Source: Emydura subglobosa
Taxonomy: Eukaryota > Chordata > Testudines > Chelidae
NCBI GenBank assembly: GCA_007922225.1
Contig: ML679961.1
Coordinates: 4,603,295-4,667,294 of the forward strand
DNA: 64,000 nt
Direction of reading: 5' to 3'
Shown here: positions 23,300 through 32,950 of the stretch, in pieces
How the letters are laid out: each line of letters starts with the position of its first letter
How positions within the stretch are numbered: the first letter of the stretch is position 1
Made by a program: the position numbers and the translations under genes
Notes under the pieces: model-generated
Told to the model about the DNA's origin: nothing
The model's input: the letters and a program-made list of their open reading frames with translations, nothing else
The model's database searches: none

Positions 23300-23366
23300 T
23301 AACGTAGCAGTAGCATCTACAGGCACTAAAAGGTTGGGACCCCATTATGTTAGCTACTATACAAAC
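23300..23366 (-). mobile_element. L2 3' tail scrap
   Basis: Contains AGTAGCATCTACAGGCACTA, then GGGACCCCATTATG and CTATACAAACATG, the order of the L2 3' UTR read in reverse, as in the better preserved copy at 4653-4760. Confidence 0.5.
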
Positions 23367-23379
23367 ATGTTGCAAGATT

Positions 23380-23845
23380 CATAGATATTCATGTCAAAGG
23401 GGACGACTATGATCATCTAGTCTGAGCTCATGCACATCACAAGCCAGAGAACCTCACCTAATAATTCCTGCATCAAGCCCATAATTTTCTGTTTGAACTA
23501 TAGCATATCTTTTAGAAAGATGTCCTGTCTTGATTCAGAAGTTCAGCTGATGGAGAATCCAGCGTATTCGTAGGTAAGTTGTTTCAATGGTTAATCGACC
23601 TATTAAAACTGTGTTCTTTATCTCTCGTCTGAATTTATCTAGCTTCAGCTTCCAACCATTGGAATTCATTTTCCTTTCTTTCTGCAAGATTAAAGAGCCA
23701 TATACTATCAGAAATCTCTTCCTCGTGTAGGTATTTGGAGACTCTGGTCAAGTCAGGTCGTAGCCTTCTCTAGGATAAACTGAATAGATTCAGTTTCTTA
23801 AATCTCTCACTGTAAGACTGGTTTTTCAGAACTCAAATGTAATAG
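23380..23845 (-). mobile_element. CR1 LINE 3' fragment
   Basis: Minus-strand CR1 of the subfamily at 9.3 and 10.2 kb. It has the 3' UTR hallmarks (GACTATGATCATCTAGTCTG, CACAAGCCAGAGAACCTCAC), then the end of ORF2 in reverse (CTTCCAACCATTGGAATTCA; CTTCTCTAGGATAAACTGAA). Its 5' limit abuts another CR1 in the opposite orientation. Broken frames. Confidence 0.75.
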
Positions 23846-23899
23846 ACTTTGAGCTAGTATCACACAACAGTCTGTTGAAACATAGCACAATGCAGTGTC

Positions 23900-24350
23900 A
23901 ATAAAGCACACTCTAAATGGATTAAGAACTGGGTAACTGACAGATGTCAAAAAGTAGGAGTCAGTGGGGTTCTGCAGGGATTGGTACTAGGCCTGACACT
24001 ACTTAACATTTTTCTCAGTGACCTGGAAGTAAATATACTATCATTGCTGACAAAAATTGCGGGTGACAGAAAGATTGGTGCAGTAGTAACTAATGACAAG
24101 GAGAGGGCAGTCATACAGAGTGATCACTTGATGATCTAAGGCCATTCAAACAACACATGTTTTAATATGGCCAAATGCAAAGTTATACATCTATGGACAA
24201 GGACTGAAGGCCATATGGATACAATGGGGGACTGTATTCTGGAAAGCCATCACTCTAGTAAAGGATTTAACTGTCAGAGTGGGCAAGCAACTCAACATGA
24301 GCCCCTAGTGCGATGCTGTGGCCAAAAGAGCTAATGCGATTCTTGGATGC
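23900..24350 (+). mobile_element. CR1 LINE, RT part (before the LTR insertion)
   Basis: Plus-strand CR1. Translations show GVLQGLVLGLTLLNIFLSDL (RT motif before the active site), LTKIAGDRKIGA (where FADDT should be, so the active site is altered), FNMAKCKVIHL and finally LWPKELMRFLDA. It is cut at 24350 by an LTR and resumes at 25298, so both parts are one element of roughly 1.1 kb. Confidence 0.8.
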
Positions 24351-25292
24351 TGTAGAATGGCTGGCCGTCCCTCCCCATGAGTCTTGGAGGGAGGCCACAC
24401 CTCCTCACTGCCCTGCTTCGGCAGGGGCAGTCCCAGCTCGGGGCTGGGGGAACAGTCTCCAAGCTATAAATAGTTCCAAGGCCCCCGGCAGGGCAGCAAA
24501 CGGTTCAAAGGCCCCAGACAGGGTGGTTGGGGAAGGGGGACGCAGGCCCACCCGACTCCACTGTGTCCTAGCCCAGGTCCCTAGCTGTGGCCGAGGGGTA
24601 TGCCTCAGGGTCCCAACCGCAACACGCTGAGTCACCGTCCGGCTCCCAGGTTCCCAGAGCGTGTGGCACCTCCCCTGGGCTACATCTTTCCCCCTGTCCC
24701 TCGGGTACCTGGTGTCCTGCCGTCCAGTCGCCCTCATTTGGGTAGGTGCCCAAGGGCAGGTTGTAGAACCCCTTGATCTCATCAGGGGGTGGCAGTTCAG
24801 GCAGCTCTTCGGGGCCGTCGGGGGGGGCAGTTCCTCCAGGTCAGGCCCGGTCAGGGCCCGCACCTCGCCATCGTCCTCTTGCAATTTCAGGGCCACCTCC
24901 TCCACGTCTGCGTCAGGCAACTACTCCAGGTCCTCGCCCCACGGGATCACTGGGTCCAATGGGGTGGGTGGATCCGGGGGTACCGCTGGGCCCCAGGTCT
25001 CGCACTGCTCCTTTGCCAACACCCGAATGCCGGCTCTGGTCTGCTTCCCCGGGCACCCGGTCTCGGTCGACTCGCCTGGGTACCAGGACCCTGGCAGAGC
25101 TGGAGGGCCGGGAGGGACGTCCTTCCCCTCTGGGAACTGGCCACTGACTGAGCTCCTGGGCCTCTCTTTTGTACTTCCTGTCCCGCCCCCTCGCTTCCGG
25201 GCTGGCAGACACGCAGTCTCTGGCTCCGCCCCCACAGGCCTGGCCTGTTGCTCCCCATCAGTCTTGGAGGGAGGCCACACCCTCTCACTACA
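24351..25292. mobile_element. Solo LTR, 942 bp, with 5-bp target duplication GATGC
   Basis: Begins TGTAG and ends CTACA. It is flanked by GATGC at 24346-24350 and again at 25293-25297, and CR1 sequence is collinear across the removed segment. These three facts together define an LTR left by recombination between the two LTRs of a retrotransposon or endogenous retrovirus. It is very GC- and CpG-rich compared with its surroundings. A 40-bp motif (GTCTTGGAGGGAGGCCACAC core) occurs near both ends, at about 24382 and 25261. TATA-like words occur on the plus strand (CTATAAATAG at 24464) and, with GC boxes, on the minus strand near 25170, so orientation is open. The overlapping open frames here have composition-driven openness and no known domain. 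Confidence 0.8.
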
Positions 25293-25932
25293 GATGCACA
25301 AATAGGAGAGTAATGAGTAGGAGTAGGGAGGGGATTTTACCTCTGTGTACAGCACTGATGAGACCGATATTGGAATATTGCGTCCAGACTGGCACTGGAA
25401 TACTGTGTTCAGTTCTATTGTTCACATTTTAAAAAGGATGTTGAATAACTGGAGCCGGTCAGACGTGAGCCAGAAAAGTGATTTGAGGGCTGGGGAAAAT
25501 ACCTTACAATGAGTTTTTAAGAGCTCAATCTTTTCAGCTGATGAAAATGAAGACTGAGAAGTGACTTGACTACAGCGTACTGCCTTCATGAGGAGAGAAT
25601 ACCGGGGACTACAGAGGTTTTCCATGTGGTGGAGAAATGCACAACAAGAACCAGCGGCTGGAAGCTGAAACCTGACAAATTCAAATGAGACCCACATTTC
25701 TAACCGTGATGGTGATTAACAACTGGAAAAATGTTTCCAAAGGAAGTGGTGGATGGATTTTTCCAGCTCTTTATATCTTCAAATCAAGACTAGATGCTAG
25801 TCTGAAAGATGTGCTTTAGTCAAACACAAGTTATTAGACTCAGTGCAGGGGTAACTGGTTGAAATGTAATGGTCTATGATATACAAGAGCTAAGGTTAGA
25901 TGACCTAATGGTCACTTCCTGGCCTTAAATTC
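25293..25932 (+). mobile_element. CR1 LINE, C-terminal and 3' UTR part (after the LTR insertion)
   Basis: Continues the CR1 from 24350. It includes VMSRSREGILPLCTALMRPILEYCV (the RT thumb start), SDPKNGWKLK-like sequence near 25650 and the 3' UTR with AGATGACCTAATGGTCACTT and GGCCTTAAATTCCATGAATC. Frames are broken by indels. The 3' end is complete, ending next to a minus-strand CR1. Confidence 0.8.
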
Positions 25933-25937
25933 CATGA

Positions 25938-26136
25938 ATCATTCTTGTCTCTCTTTTCTGAACTCTTCCCAATTTTGCAACATATTTTTGCAGTGTGGTC
26001 ACCAGAACTAGACACAATGTTCCACTAATGGCCTCACTAATGCTATATAATGAGGTTATACCACCTCCCTACATCTACGCAGTATTACCCTGCTTATACA
26101 TTAAAGGATGATATTAATCCTCTTAGCTACAGCAGT
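25938..26136 (-). mobile_element. CR1 fragment (before the second LTR insertion)
   Basis: Minus-strand CR1 ORF2 region: CTGAACTCTTCCCAATTTTG, GTGGTCACCAGAACTAGACA, then CACCTCCCTACATCTACGCA and CCTCTTAGCTACAGCAGT. Ends at the GCAGT that is duplicated at 26926-26930. Confidence 0.7.
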
Positions 26137-26925
26137 TACGATATAAGTATATAATTTAAATTTGTGTAAGTATTTAGGCCTGTATATCTCCCAGATATTC
26201 TGGGTCTGCTTTTGGGGCCTGTGTGCCTGCCTAAAAGTTAAAGTCTCTGAGATACACCTTAGCAAAGACATGGTGTGTTCCTTTTGCCTGCCCGCAATTA
26301 GACAGGTTTTTCTTTATGACTGTGGAAAAGAGAAGGGATGTAGTTACACTGTTTCAATGCACATTGAAGGTGTGATATATGAATGCACAAATGAGGGAAA
26401 GCTCTGACTCCTCTTCAAGACAGATGCTACCGCAAGGCCAAGCACCAGCTGGGAAAGCGAGGGAGGTGTTAAAAAGAAACAAACACAGGGCCATAAACTG
26501 ACCATGGCCAAATGTGATCCCGCTCCCTGCCGCTCCCATGGGGTACAAAAGGGGCTGTACTAAAGCCCCCAGACCCAGAGCCCCCAAAATTGAACAATCC
26601 CATCTATTGGAAGAGGTGGTATCGTGGGTGGAGGGGGCTATTAAGAGGAAGGAGGAGGAGAAGGGTTTTCATCCGCATACAGAAGCATGGTCAGGGGAAG
26701 AAGGAATTCTGGGGGCCTATGATGGCGGGGGAGTGAACTCTATCAGCATACAGAGAAATAAGCCCAACTGGTGTGCAGGGCTTGGAGATACGGTTATGGT
26801 TTTAAGCGTCGGTGCAACCCCCAATAAACCCATCGCATAGTGCCATCAGATTGGACTCTGGATTGTTTCTCTCTGGCAAACTGTGTCTGGAAACCGAGAG
26901 GGGACAGGGCCTGGGAGTCCTAACA
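26137..26925 (+). mobile_element. Probable solo LTR (789 bp), target duplication GCAGT
   Basis: CR1 sequence stops at 26136 and resumes after 26930, and the pentamer GCAGT is present on both sides (26132-26136 and 26926-26930). The insert ends TAACA, as expected for an LTR. Its first bases are TACGA, so the start may have decayed from TG. An internal TGTTA at 26467 is an alternative LTR start, leaving 330 bp unexplained. A TACAAAAGG box lies near 26541 and a polyadenylation signal AATAAA at 26823-26828, about 100 bases before the 3' end, which fits a gammaretrovirus-like LTR on the plus strand. The open frame at 26514-26840 lies inside it and is not taken as a gene. Confidence 0.62.
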
Positions 26926-26930
26926 GCAGT

Positions 26931-27045
26931 TTGCTCAAGTGGTTATCTGCCAAAACCCTAAAGTCCTTTTCAGTGTCACCGCATTCCAGGTTACCGTCTC
27001 CCATCTTGTAATTGAGCCCAACAACATTTTTAACATTTTTCTACA
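26931..27045 (-). mobile_element. CR1 fragment (after the second LTR insertion)
   Basis: Continues the minus-strand CR1: GTGGTTATCTGCCAAAACCC, AAAGTCCTTTTCAGTGTCAC, GTCTCCCATCTTGTAATTGA, in the order expected after the block that ends at 26136. Confidence 0.65.
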
Positions 27046-27059
27046 AGAAGTTTGCCAGT

Positions 27060-27130
27060 AACTGACCGTCCTTGCCCTGAGGAGTTTATAGTCAAAAAGA
27101 CAACTCATAAGAGGTGGAGGAAACAAATGA
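27060..27130 (-). mobile_element. Possible L2 tail scrap
   Basis: Holds GTCCTTGCCCTGAGGAGTTT, then ATAGTCAAAAAG, similar to the L2 3' UTR in reverse. Too short to be certain. Confidence 0.35.
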
Positions 27131-27591
27131 GCAGGCGTGGGGGAAGGGTGGGTCAGGTGAACATGAATAGCATGACGCTAACACACTTGCAAACACCTGG
27201 GTTCTGTTTTTGCCATGTGATTATACAATACCTTGCAATAAACCCCATTTTCACCAGGATCAGGGACAACCTCTGGGAAAAGCAGCATGTGATGGGGCAC
27301 TCACTTCCCAAGTGCCTCCTATCGTCTGGGTGTGGTATTGGAATCTTTTTTCCCCACTCCTGGCATTCCTTGTATGTTGCTGCCATCACTAGACTGGTCT
27401 TCAGAGGCTCAGCCCTCCGGCCAAGTCACACAGTCAAAAATGGATGAACCCCTTCCTGGGAAGCACAAGTACAAACTATCAACCCTCACCAGGGTCTTAG
27501 CCCCATCTCTGGGACCTTTAACACTCAGGCTACTAAACAAGGCTTGTCCTCTTGTAGGGGTTTAGGTCCCTATCCCAGTGGCCAGTGTGGG
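27131..27591. other. No recognised feature
   Basis: Open frames near 27052-27447 and 27332-27565 show no domain signature. Nothing supported. Confidence 0.3.
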
Positions 27592-27764
27592 AAGGTTTCG
27601 AACCATCAGAGGAGTGAAGTTCTGGAACAGTCTTCCAGGGGAACCAGTGGGGGCCCAAAATCTCTTATGGGAGTGTGTGGGTGAGGTTTTGTGGCCTGCA
27701 ATGTACAGGAGGTCAGACTAGATGATCATGATAGTCCCTTCTGGCCTTAAAATCTGTGAATTTA
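27592..27764 (+). mobile_element. CR1 3' fragment
   Basis: Plus-strand CR1 with AACCATCAGAGGAGTGAAGT, TTCTGGAACAGTCTTCCAGG (the GVKFWNSLP region that also closes ORF2 of the full-length CR1), and the 3' end AGGTCAGACTAGATGATCAT with CTTCTGGCCTTAAAATCTGT. Same subfamily as the 4.9-kb element; part of its 3' UTR is deleted. Confidence 0.8.
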
Positions 27765-29219
27765 CCAGTGGGAAAGTTGCTATTATGTTTTAGCCTTATG
27801 CAGGCACTGGAACAGGAAAGATCCCTAATGATCTCTCCACAATATGTGCTTACACCACAGACCCACAGTCTATGTGTACGTCTGTGTAGGCCCTGCATGT
27901 TTCGCAGGTTCAGACAAGCGGGCGTGACTTGGGTTGATTCTACACAGCATGAGGGACTGGTGGGTCTGGCATTTAGGTGATACAGGCATCTATTTAACAG
28001 GGATCCCAAAGTCTGACAAGATGAAAACGAACCTTTACAAAACACTGGGCTTCTAAGAAGTAAATCCTGCTCAGCTCAGCCCCGAAAAATCTCCACTGAC
28101 GTCAAAGGGAGTTCTTCAAGCGTAAGGTCAACAAAGGATCAGCTCCAAAACACCATTCCAAGGACAGAGTTTGAAACTATTGTTCCTGCTTCTCTATATG
28201 TATTTCGGGGGTGATTATTTCATTCAAAATATTTGCACAATCAGGGGCATCCACAGCCCTTTTGCTATCATTCTGTGTCGTTACTTCACATGTTTGAAAC
28301 GAAAGGGCATGTTCTTATGGAGCGGAGGCAGGCCTGAAAACTCAGGACCAGCCTCTCTCATGTGCTGAGATCTGCTTGGCGCAGGAGAGGCGTAGGGCAT
28401 CACTGGGGAGCCACTTACAGCGCCCTGAGTCTTTGGGCCAACCTGCTTCAGCCCTGGCACAGGTTAGAGCAGCCCCAGCCCGTGTGGTCCCCAAGGGAGC
28501 ACACACCAGCGCGGGAAGGCAGAGCAGGACACCTGCAGGCCACATCCTCTTCATATACACACAGCACCCAACCGCTCTTCACAGACTGCAGAAAAGCTAG
28601 CATAGGAGTAGCTATCGCGGCTCTGAACCCATGTGGACTACTTAATGCCAGCACCCTAGCCGGGGGGGAATATGGAACCTTTCTGCTCCCTTGGCACTAC
28701 AGGGACAGCACAAAAGGAACAGAGTGGGGCCAGAGAATCCAGCCCTAGGATGTGAAGTTGCACAATAAAGTGGAACATTTTTATGGATGAAACCTGTTAT
28801 CTGCAGACATGTTGCATTCTGGGGTTTCCGGAAGGACCACGTTTCTTCCTACAGACTTTTGCTGCAAATAGATTGATTATTCTGACATGCAATTCCAGCA
28901 AAACGAATAGCTGTGGTTCCGGCAGGGTGATGCATAAACTTGAGCACGTCAGATAAAAGCGGAAAGTGTGGCGAGTTTGGTGGATTTGCGAAGAGACGAA
29001 GGAAATTCCTGCTTACCAGAGAAGTTTGGGCAGGACCAGAAAACGACTTGTGATCAACGAACTACTTAGCTATTTAGTGCTGAACGAAAATGGAACTCGT
29101 ACAGAAGAGGGGAAAAAGCGGAAGGTCCCAGCACGAGTTCTTCTTGTTGGAGCGTATTTCAGCACGCTGGATATTGTGTTGTGTTGTATTATATAATTCA
29201 TGTAAAAAACCACTTCCAG
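27765..29219. other. No recognised gene; palindromic-repeat scrap
   Basis: AAATCTCCACTGACGTCAAA near 28088 resembles the palindromic MITE-like repeats elsewhere in the window. The region 28340-28750 is GC-rich with overlapping open frames on both strands but no recognisable protein. Confidence 0.35.
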
Positions 29220-29346
29220 CCAGATTCTGCAACCTTTACTCATATTGAGCTGGATCTACTCAGGTGAGTATTCCCACTGAAATCAATGAGATTACTCACA
29301 CGAGTAAGTGCTGCTCAGTGAGTACCCATTGCAGAAATGGGCCCTA
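29220..29346. repeat. MITE-like palindromic repeat
   Basis: Contains self-complementary parts such as GAGCTGGATCTACTCAGGTG with ACTCACACGAGTAAG, and the core CCCACTGAAATCAATGAGAT. The same core recurs near 22213, 28088, 57171-57259 and 62290-62606, so this is a dispersed palindromic family, probably a non-autonomous DNA transposon. Confidence 0.5.
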
Positions 29347-30677
29347 AAGTCCTAAATTGTCTCCCTTCTCTTCCAACTGGCTCTCTCCTGTCCTCCCAGA
29401 ACTCCCACCCTTTTAAGATTTGCTGCTAGGTTCAGATAGCTCTCTGAAGGGACCTGCATACCTCAATTAGTCCAGTAGAGTGCTCTGGTTTGATTAACTC
29501 CTGCTGCACTGTCAGAGTCACAACATGCAAGCTGAGCTTTCAGACAGGCAACTGAATTTTGCAACAGGTGTTAAAAGACACCGGACATTAGTGTGTTAAG
29601 CATGGAGCCAATTAAGTGTGGCCAAGGGTCTGTGCTGAGGAATAGGGTTTGTACTGAGGAATGTTGTGTGGGAGGCATTCAGGAAAGGTGCCAGCAGAAA
29701 GGGAGGTGGAAGCATGAGGCAGCAGTATCTTTGCAGGCTGGAAGAAAGAGAAAGAGACATCACCAAAGAGAAATCAGGGGGTGTTCCAGTGCAACAAGTG
29801 AAACAGCAGCATTGCAAGTTGCTTCCTACTGCCTGCTCATAGATCAGTGCAAAATACGATCCTCTAAACCACAAGATACTTTTTCATTCAGCAAACCCAT
29901 CAGTTTGCATGCTGGTTCCCTCTCCCACTGCTCTGTGTATCAATGCAGCTCACAAAATTACCTACTGAAGGTCAAGGATACTGATGCCCTGAGACAGAAT
30001 AAGGATCGTCAATGATTAACTGTGTTGAGTCAGCATGCCTGCTCCCTCATACACATAGACTTCATCTTAGGCCCTCTTGGCACTGGTTTTCCTTGCTACG
30101 TGGCTTCTTTCATTCTGTAAGCAAGTTACACTTCACACACCAGTTGTATGTCAGGTTGGTAAAAGCTGTACAACTTTATCACTTACAGCCATTCGCTGTC
30201 TCACTCTTACCCGACTCCTAAGATACAACACTGCTTGGCTCAGTGTCTTCATGATAGTCCATCAGGGAGAGAAGACATCATGAGGAACAAGAAATGCTTT
30301 CCTTTTGGGCAGTACAGAAGAAGCAGTTTCTTCTCAATCAACTTTCAGCTTCTTCACTTCATAAGCAGGGTTTTTCTTAAAAAGAAGGCAACCCATGTTT
30401 GTTCGATTGCCCTTAAGACATCAGAAGAACAGTTTTGGGCTGCATGCAGATTAGCCCTTAAGGACAGATCATGACTGATAATTAAATGAAAACTATTAGT
30501 GGGATACACACACTGTTGCTTATGCCGGGCACGCTGGCAGGTGTGGGAAGGGCATGGATGCATTCTGTGAATCTGTAACAATTCAACGGGATACTGCCAC
30601 TAACTGTACATTTGCTTGTTAAGTCGCCTAGGCTGCTCGTCTTCTCTTCTTCATTTCATCACTTCATAACATCAGCG
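29347..30677. other. No recognised feature
   Basis: A plus-strand open frame at 29593-30015 (140 codons) was inspected. It has no hydrophobic core, signal or domain pattern I recognise, so I leave it out as a gene. Confidence 0.3.
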
Positions 30678-30925
30678 TCTCCTTGATAGTGCCCGTGTGC
30701 TGTTGTAGTCGGAGCAGCCTGTGCCATGGCATTGTGACACCAGAGGTAACCCTCTCCCTTCTTCCAGTAAGCCCTAACCCTTAACCCTGCTGTCTGGCTT
30801 GGCCATCCGTCTCCTGGAGAGTGCCCATTTGGTGCTATTAGCAAAGGAGCATGGTGGCACCAGAGGCACCTCCTCCAGTCATCACTCCCTCTCTCCTGGT
30901 AACCCTAACCTTAAGCCCTAACTGA
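30678..30925. repeat. Two-unit tandem repeat with telomere-like motifs
   Basis: Unit one (about 30678-30803) and unit two (about 30810-30925) share an order of words: CTCCTTGATAGTGCCC / CTCCTGGAGAGTGCCC, GACACCAGAGGTAACC / GGCACCAGAGGCACCT, CTTCCAGTAAGCCCTAACCC / CTCCTGGTAACCCTAACCTT. Each ends with CCCTAA-type runs that resemble the vertebrate telomere hexamer. Diverged. Confidence 0.7.
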
Positions 30926-31339
30926 CAGACAGACAGAGAAATGTCTTGGAGTTGAGTGTTAGCTCTCACTTTGTTTGGTCATTAACAGAAGCATAACCGG
31001 AAGAAAAGAACCTAGACAATTTACTGTAACACAAAATCACAGACACAGTATGTTCTATTATTGTCCATTTTTCCCCTTCAGATTAGACTGTATTCCCATT
31101 AATGTTTAAATTATCTCTGCGGGCCTTGAATGTCCCAGCTAATTAATATTTTCCATCGTGGCATGTACTGGAAAGGGAGAACTGACCATCCAAAGGCTCC
31201 ACTGCTGTTTAACTCCTTAAAGCACCTCTTGACTAACTTCATTTTCTTTATGCCAACTCCGTTCTCTTGTGAGTTTCATTTAACATGCCTGTTAGTAATG
31301 GATGTCAACAGCATCTGGAGCCTGATGACTGCCATCTAA
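30926..31339. other. No recognised feature
   Basis: Nothing supported in this stretch. Confidence 0.3.
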
Positions 31340-31735
31340 ATAGGGCAGGCCAGAAAACAAGAATACCTTTTCCTGAAAAATATTGAGGTTTCAACATTTG
31401 GTTTCACTCCAGATTGTAATGAAAAATGAGACCAGTCAATTTTTTCCACAAAATAAAATCTAGATGAGAGAGAGAGAGTCCCCAATCCCTCAATAGCCAG
31501 TAGCTCAGTGGTCAGCACACTCACGTTGGATGTGGGAGACGCAGATTCAAGTTCCTGGCAGTTCTAGGCAGAGGACTAACTAACAAGATATTTGCTATCC
31601 TGGAGTAGGCCTCTCTCTTTCTGACATGCACACCCACACACCACAAATGCCATCCTGATCCTCAGAAACCTTTCTGATGAATTGTCATTGTCCGATGAAA
31701 AACTTTTAATCGAAAAATTCTTGACCAGCTCTACA
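31340..31735 (+). repeat. Repeat with tRNA-like Pol III boxes (SINE-like)
   Basis: An A-box match TAGCTCAGTGG at 31501-31511 is followed 43 bases on (start to start) by a B-box-like GATTCAAGTTCC at 31544-31555, close to tRNA spacing. Flanking parts hold AAAATT/GAAAAAT words, as in palindromic turtle repeats, ending GACCAGCTCTAC at 31722. The cloverleaf is not intact, so this is a tRNA-derived repeat and not a tRNA gene. Outer limits are estimates. Confidence 0.45.
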
Positions 31736-31854
31736 TCTAAAGTAAAATAGAAACCCCCAAGGATGATGACCCACACAAGAGAGTTGAACAGTGATTCTTA
31801 CAGCCTATCAGAAAATAGACCAGGACATCAGCCTTTGAAGCTATTATGACACCC

Positions 31855-32055
31855 TACATGTCTGCTAGTCTTTGCTCAGACAAGACAACTCTCTGAAAAC
31901 ATATTACATGAGAACATCCAATAAGCTAGGGCCTTTGACAGTTCTGCTTGTAAGTCTGAACTTATCATATTTCCATCAAAAAACATTTACTGGAGAAAAT
32001 ATATCGGTTGCCCTTTCTAATGCTATATAAGGCTCCTGGAGGAAAGAAACGAATG
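31855..32055 (+). repeat. Repeat copy, shared with 43.39-43.59 kb
   Basis: Collinear similarity to 43385-43590 on the same strand: AGGGCC-TTGACAG, CTTGTAAGT, CATCAAAAAACATTTACTG against CATGACAAAACAATTTACTG, then CCCTTT-TAATGCTA. Diverged, non-coding. Probably one more member of an unnamed interspersed repeat. Confidence 0.5.
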
Positions 32056-32439
32056 TTCTTCCATTCAGAGCACGTGATCACACAATGCACATTGGCTATT
32101 CCGCCTAACAGAGGAAGTAGTTACTGATTATTGCTAACAGGAAGGAGGGAAGTGAAATCAGAGTCAGATGGGCATGATGGATGCACAACAGAATGAAGGG
32201 CTGGGGTCTCATACATACTGCTAACATTTGCACATATTAAGGCAGGAAGCAAACAATGAGGTGTGCAGCAAAACAACCGGAAACATTCCATTTTCCAACT
32301 AAGGGAATCCTACTTGCAACAAACATGTTTTTTCCTTTTTGGAATTTCTGTAATACCAGCAGGGGAAAATAATCCAAGATGGAGTTACTTGGAGGGAGAG
32401 AGTTATTTTAAAAGGAGTAATACAGAAAAAAATTTAGGG
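32056..32439. other. No recognised feature
   Basis: Nothing supported. Confidence 0.3.
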
Positions 32440-32950
32440 TGATCTAGGACAGCAAATTAGATAGGAACCAGAAATGTGATACAGCAGTAAAAAAGGTTAA
32501 TGTGATTCTCAGCATCACACAACAGCAGCCTTCTGCGAAGGAAAGTGGGTGAAGGGTCTGTATGACCACACTTTTTGCTCTCCATGAATCTGATCAGACT
32601 GTTTCTTGACTACTGCATACACTTCTGAGTACATCTATATTACAAAAATGTTTACAAACTAGATGGCATTCTGAGAATTGAATAAAATATTAAAGGGTTG
32701 GGGGAACTGACTAATGCAGACAGAAAACAGCCCATTAGACATTAAAGGGGTGTTTTGTGTGGGACGTGATAACCCTCTGCAAAGGAAGGGAAATAATTGT
32801 TTACTAGAGAGTTTATATGACAAGAAGGGAAGTGATGCAATGCAGGAAGCGAAAATAGAAGCTGAACATCAGACCATTTTTATGGGATTTATTAGAACGT
32901 GGAATACCCGTCCCAAGGCAAGAGTGGGATGCCCGTTTCACTAGAGCCAT
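32440..32950 (+). mobile_element. Diverged CR1 ORF2 remnant
   Basis: Order of landmarks on the plus strand: TGTGATACAGCAGTAAAAAA, AATGTGATTCTCAGCATCAC, a TTGACTACTGCATACACTTC stretch in the RT-thumb position, TTAAAGGGTTGGGGGAACTG. All frames broken. The 3' tail is absent. Confidence 0.5.

Noticed and set aside
24405..25355. Several long overlapping frames on both strands (up to 214 codons)
   Set aside because: They lie entirely or mostly within the solo LTR at 24351-25292. The high GC content lowers stop-codon frequency on all frames, and none shows a known domain.
29593..30015. 140-codon plus-strand frame
   Set aside because: Composition and content look random. No homology that I can recall.
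31494..31566. Possible tRNA gene
   Set aside because: Only the A and B boxes are tRNA-like. The acceptor stem does not pair and the B-box has three mismatches, so I treat it as a SINE-like repeat.
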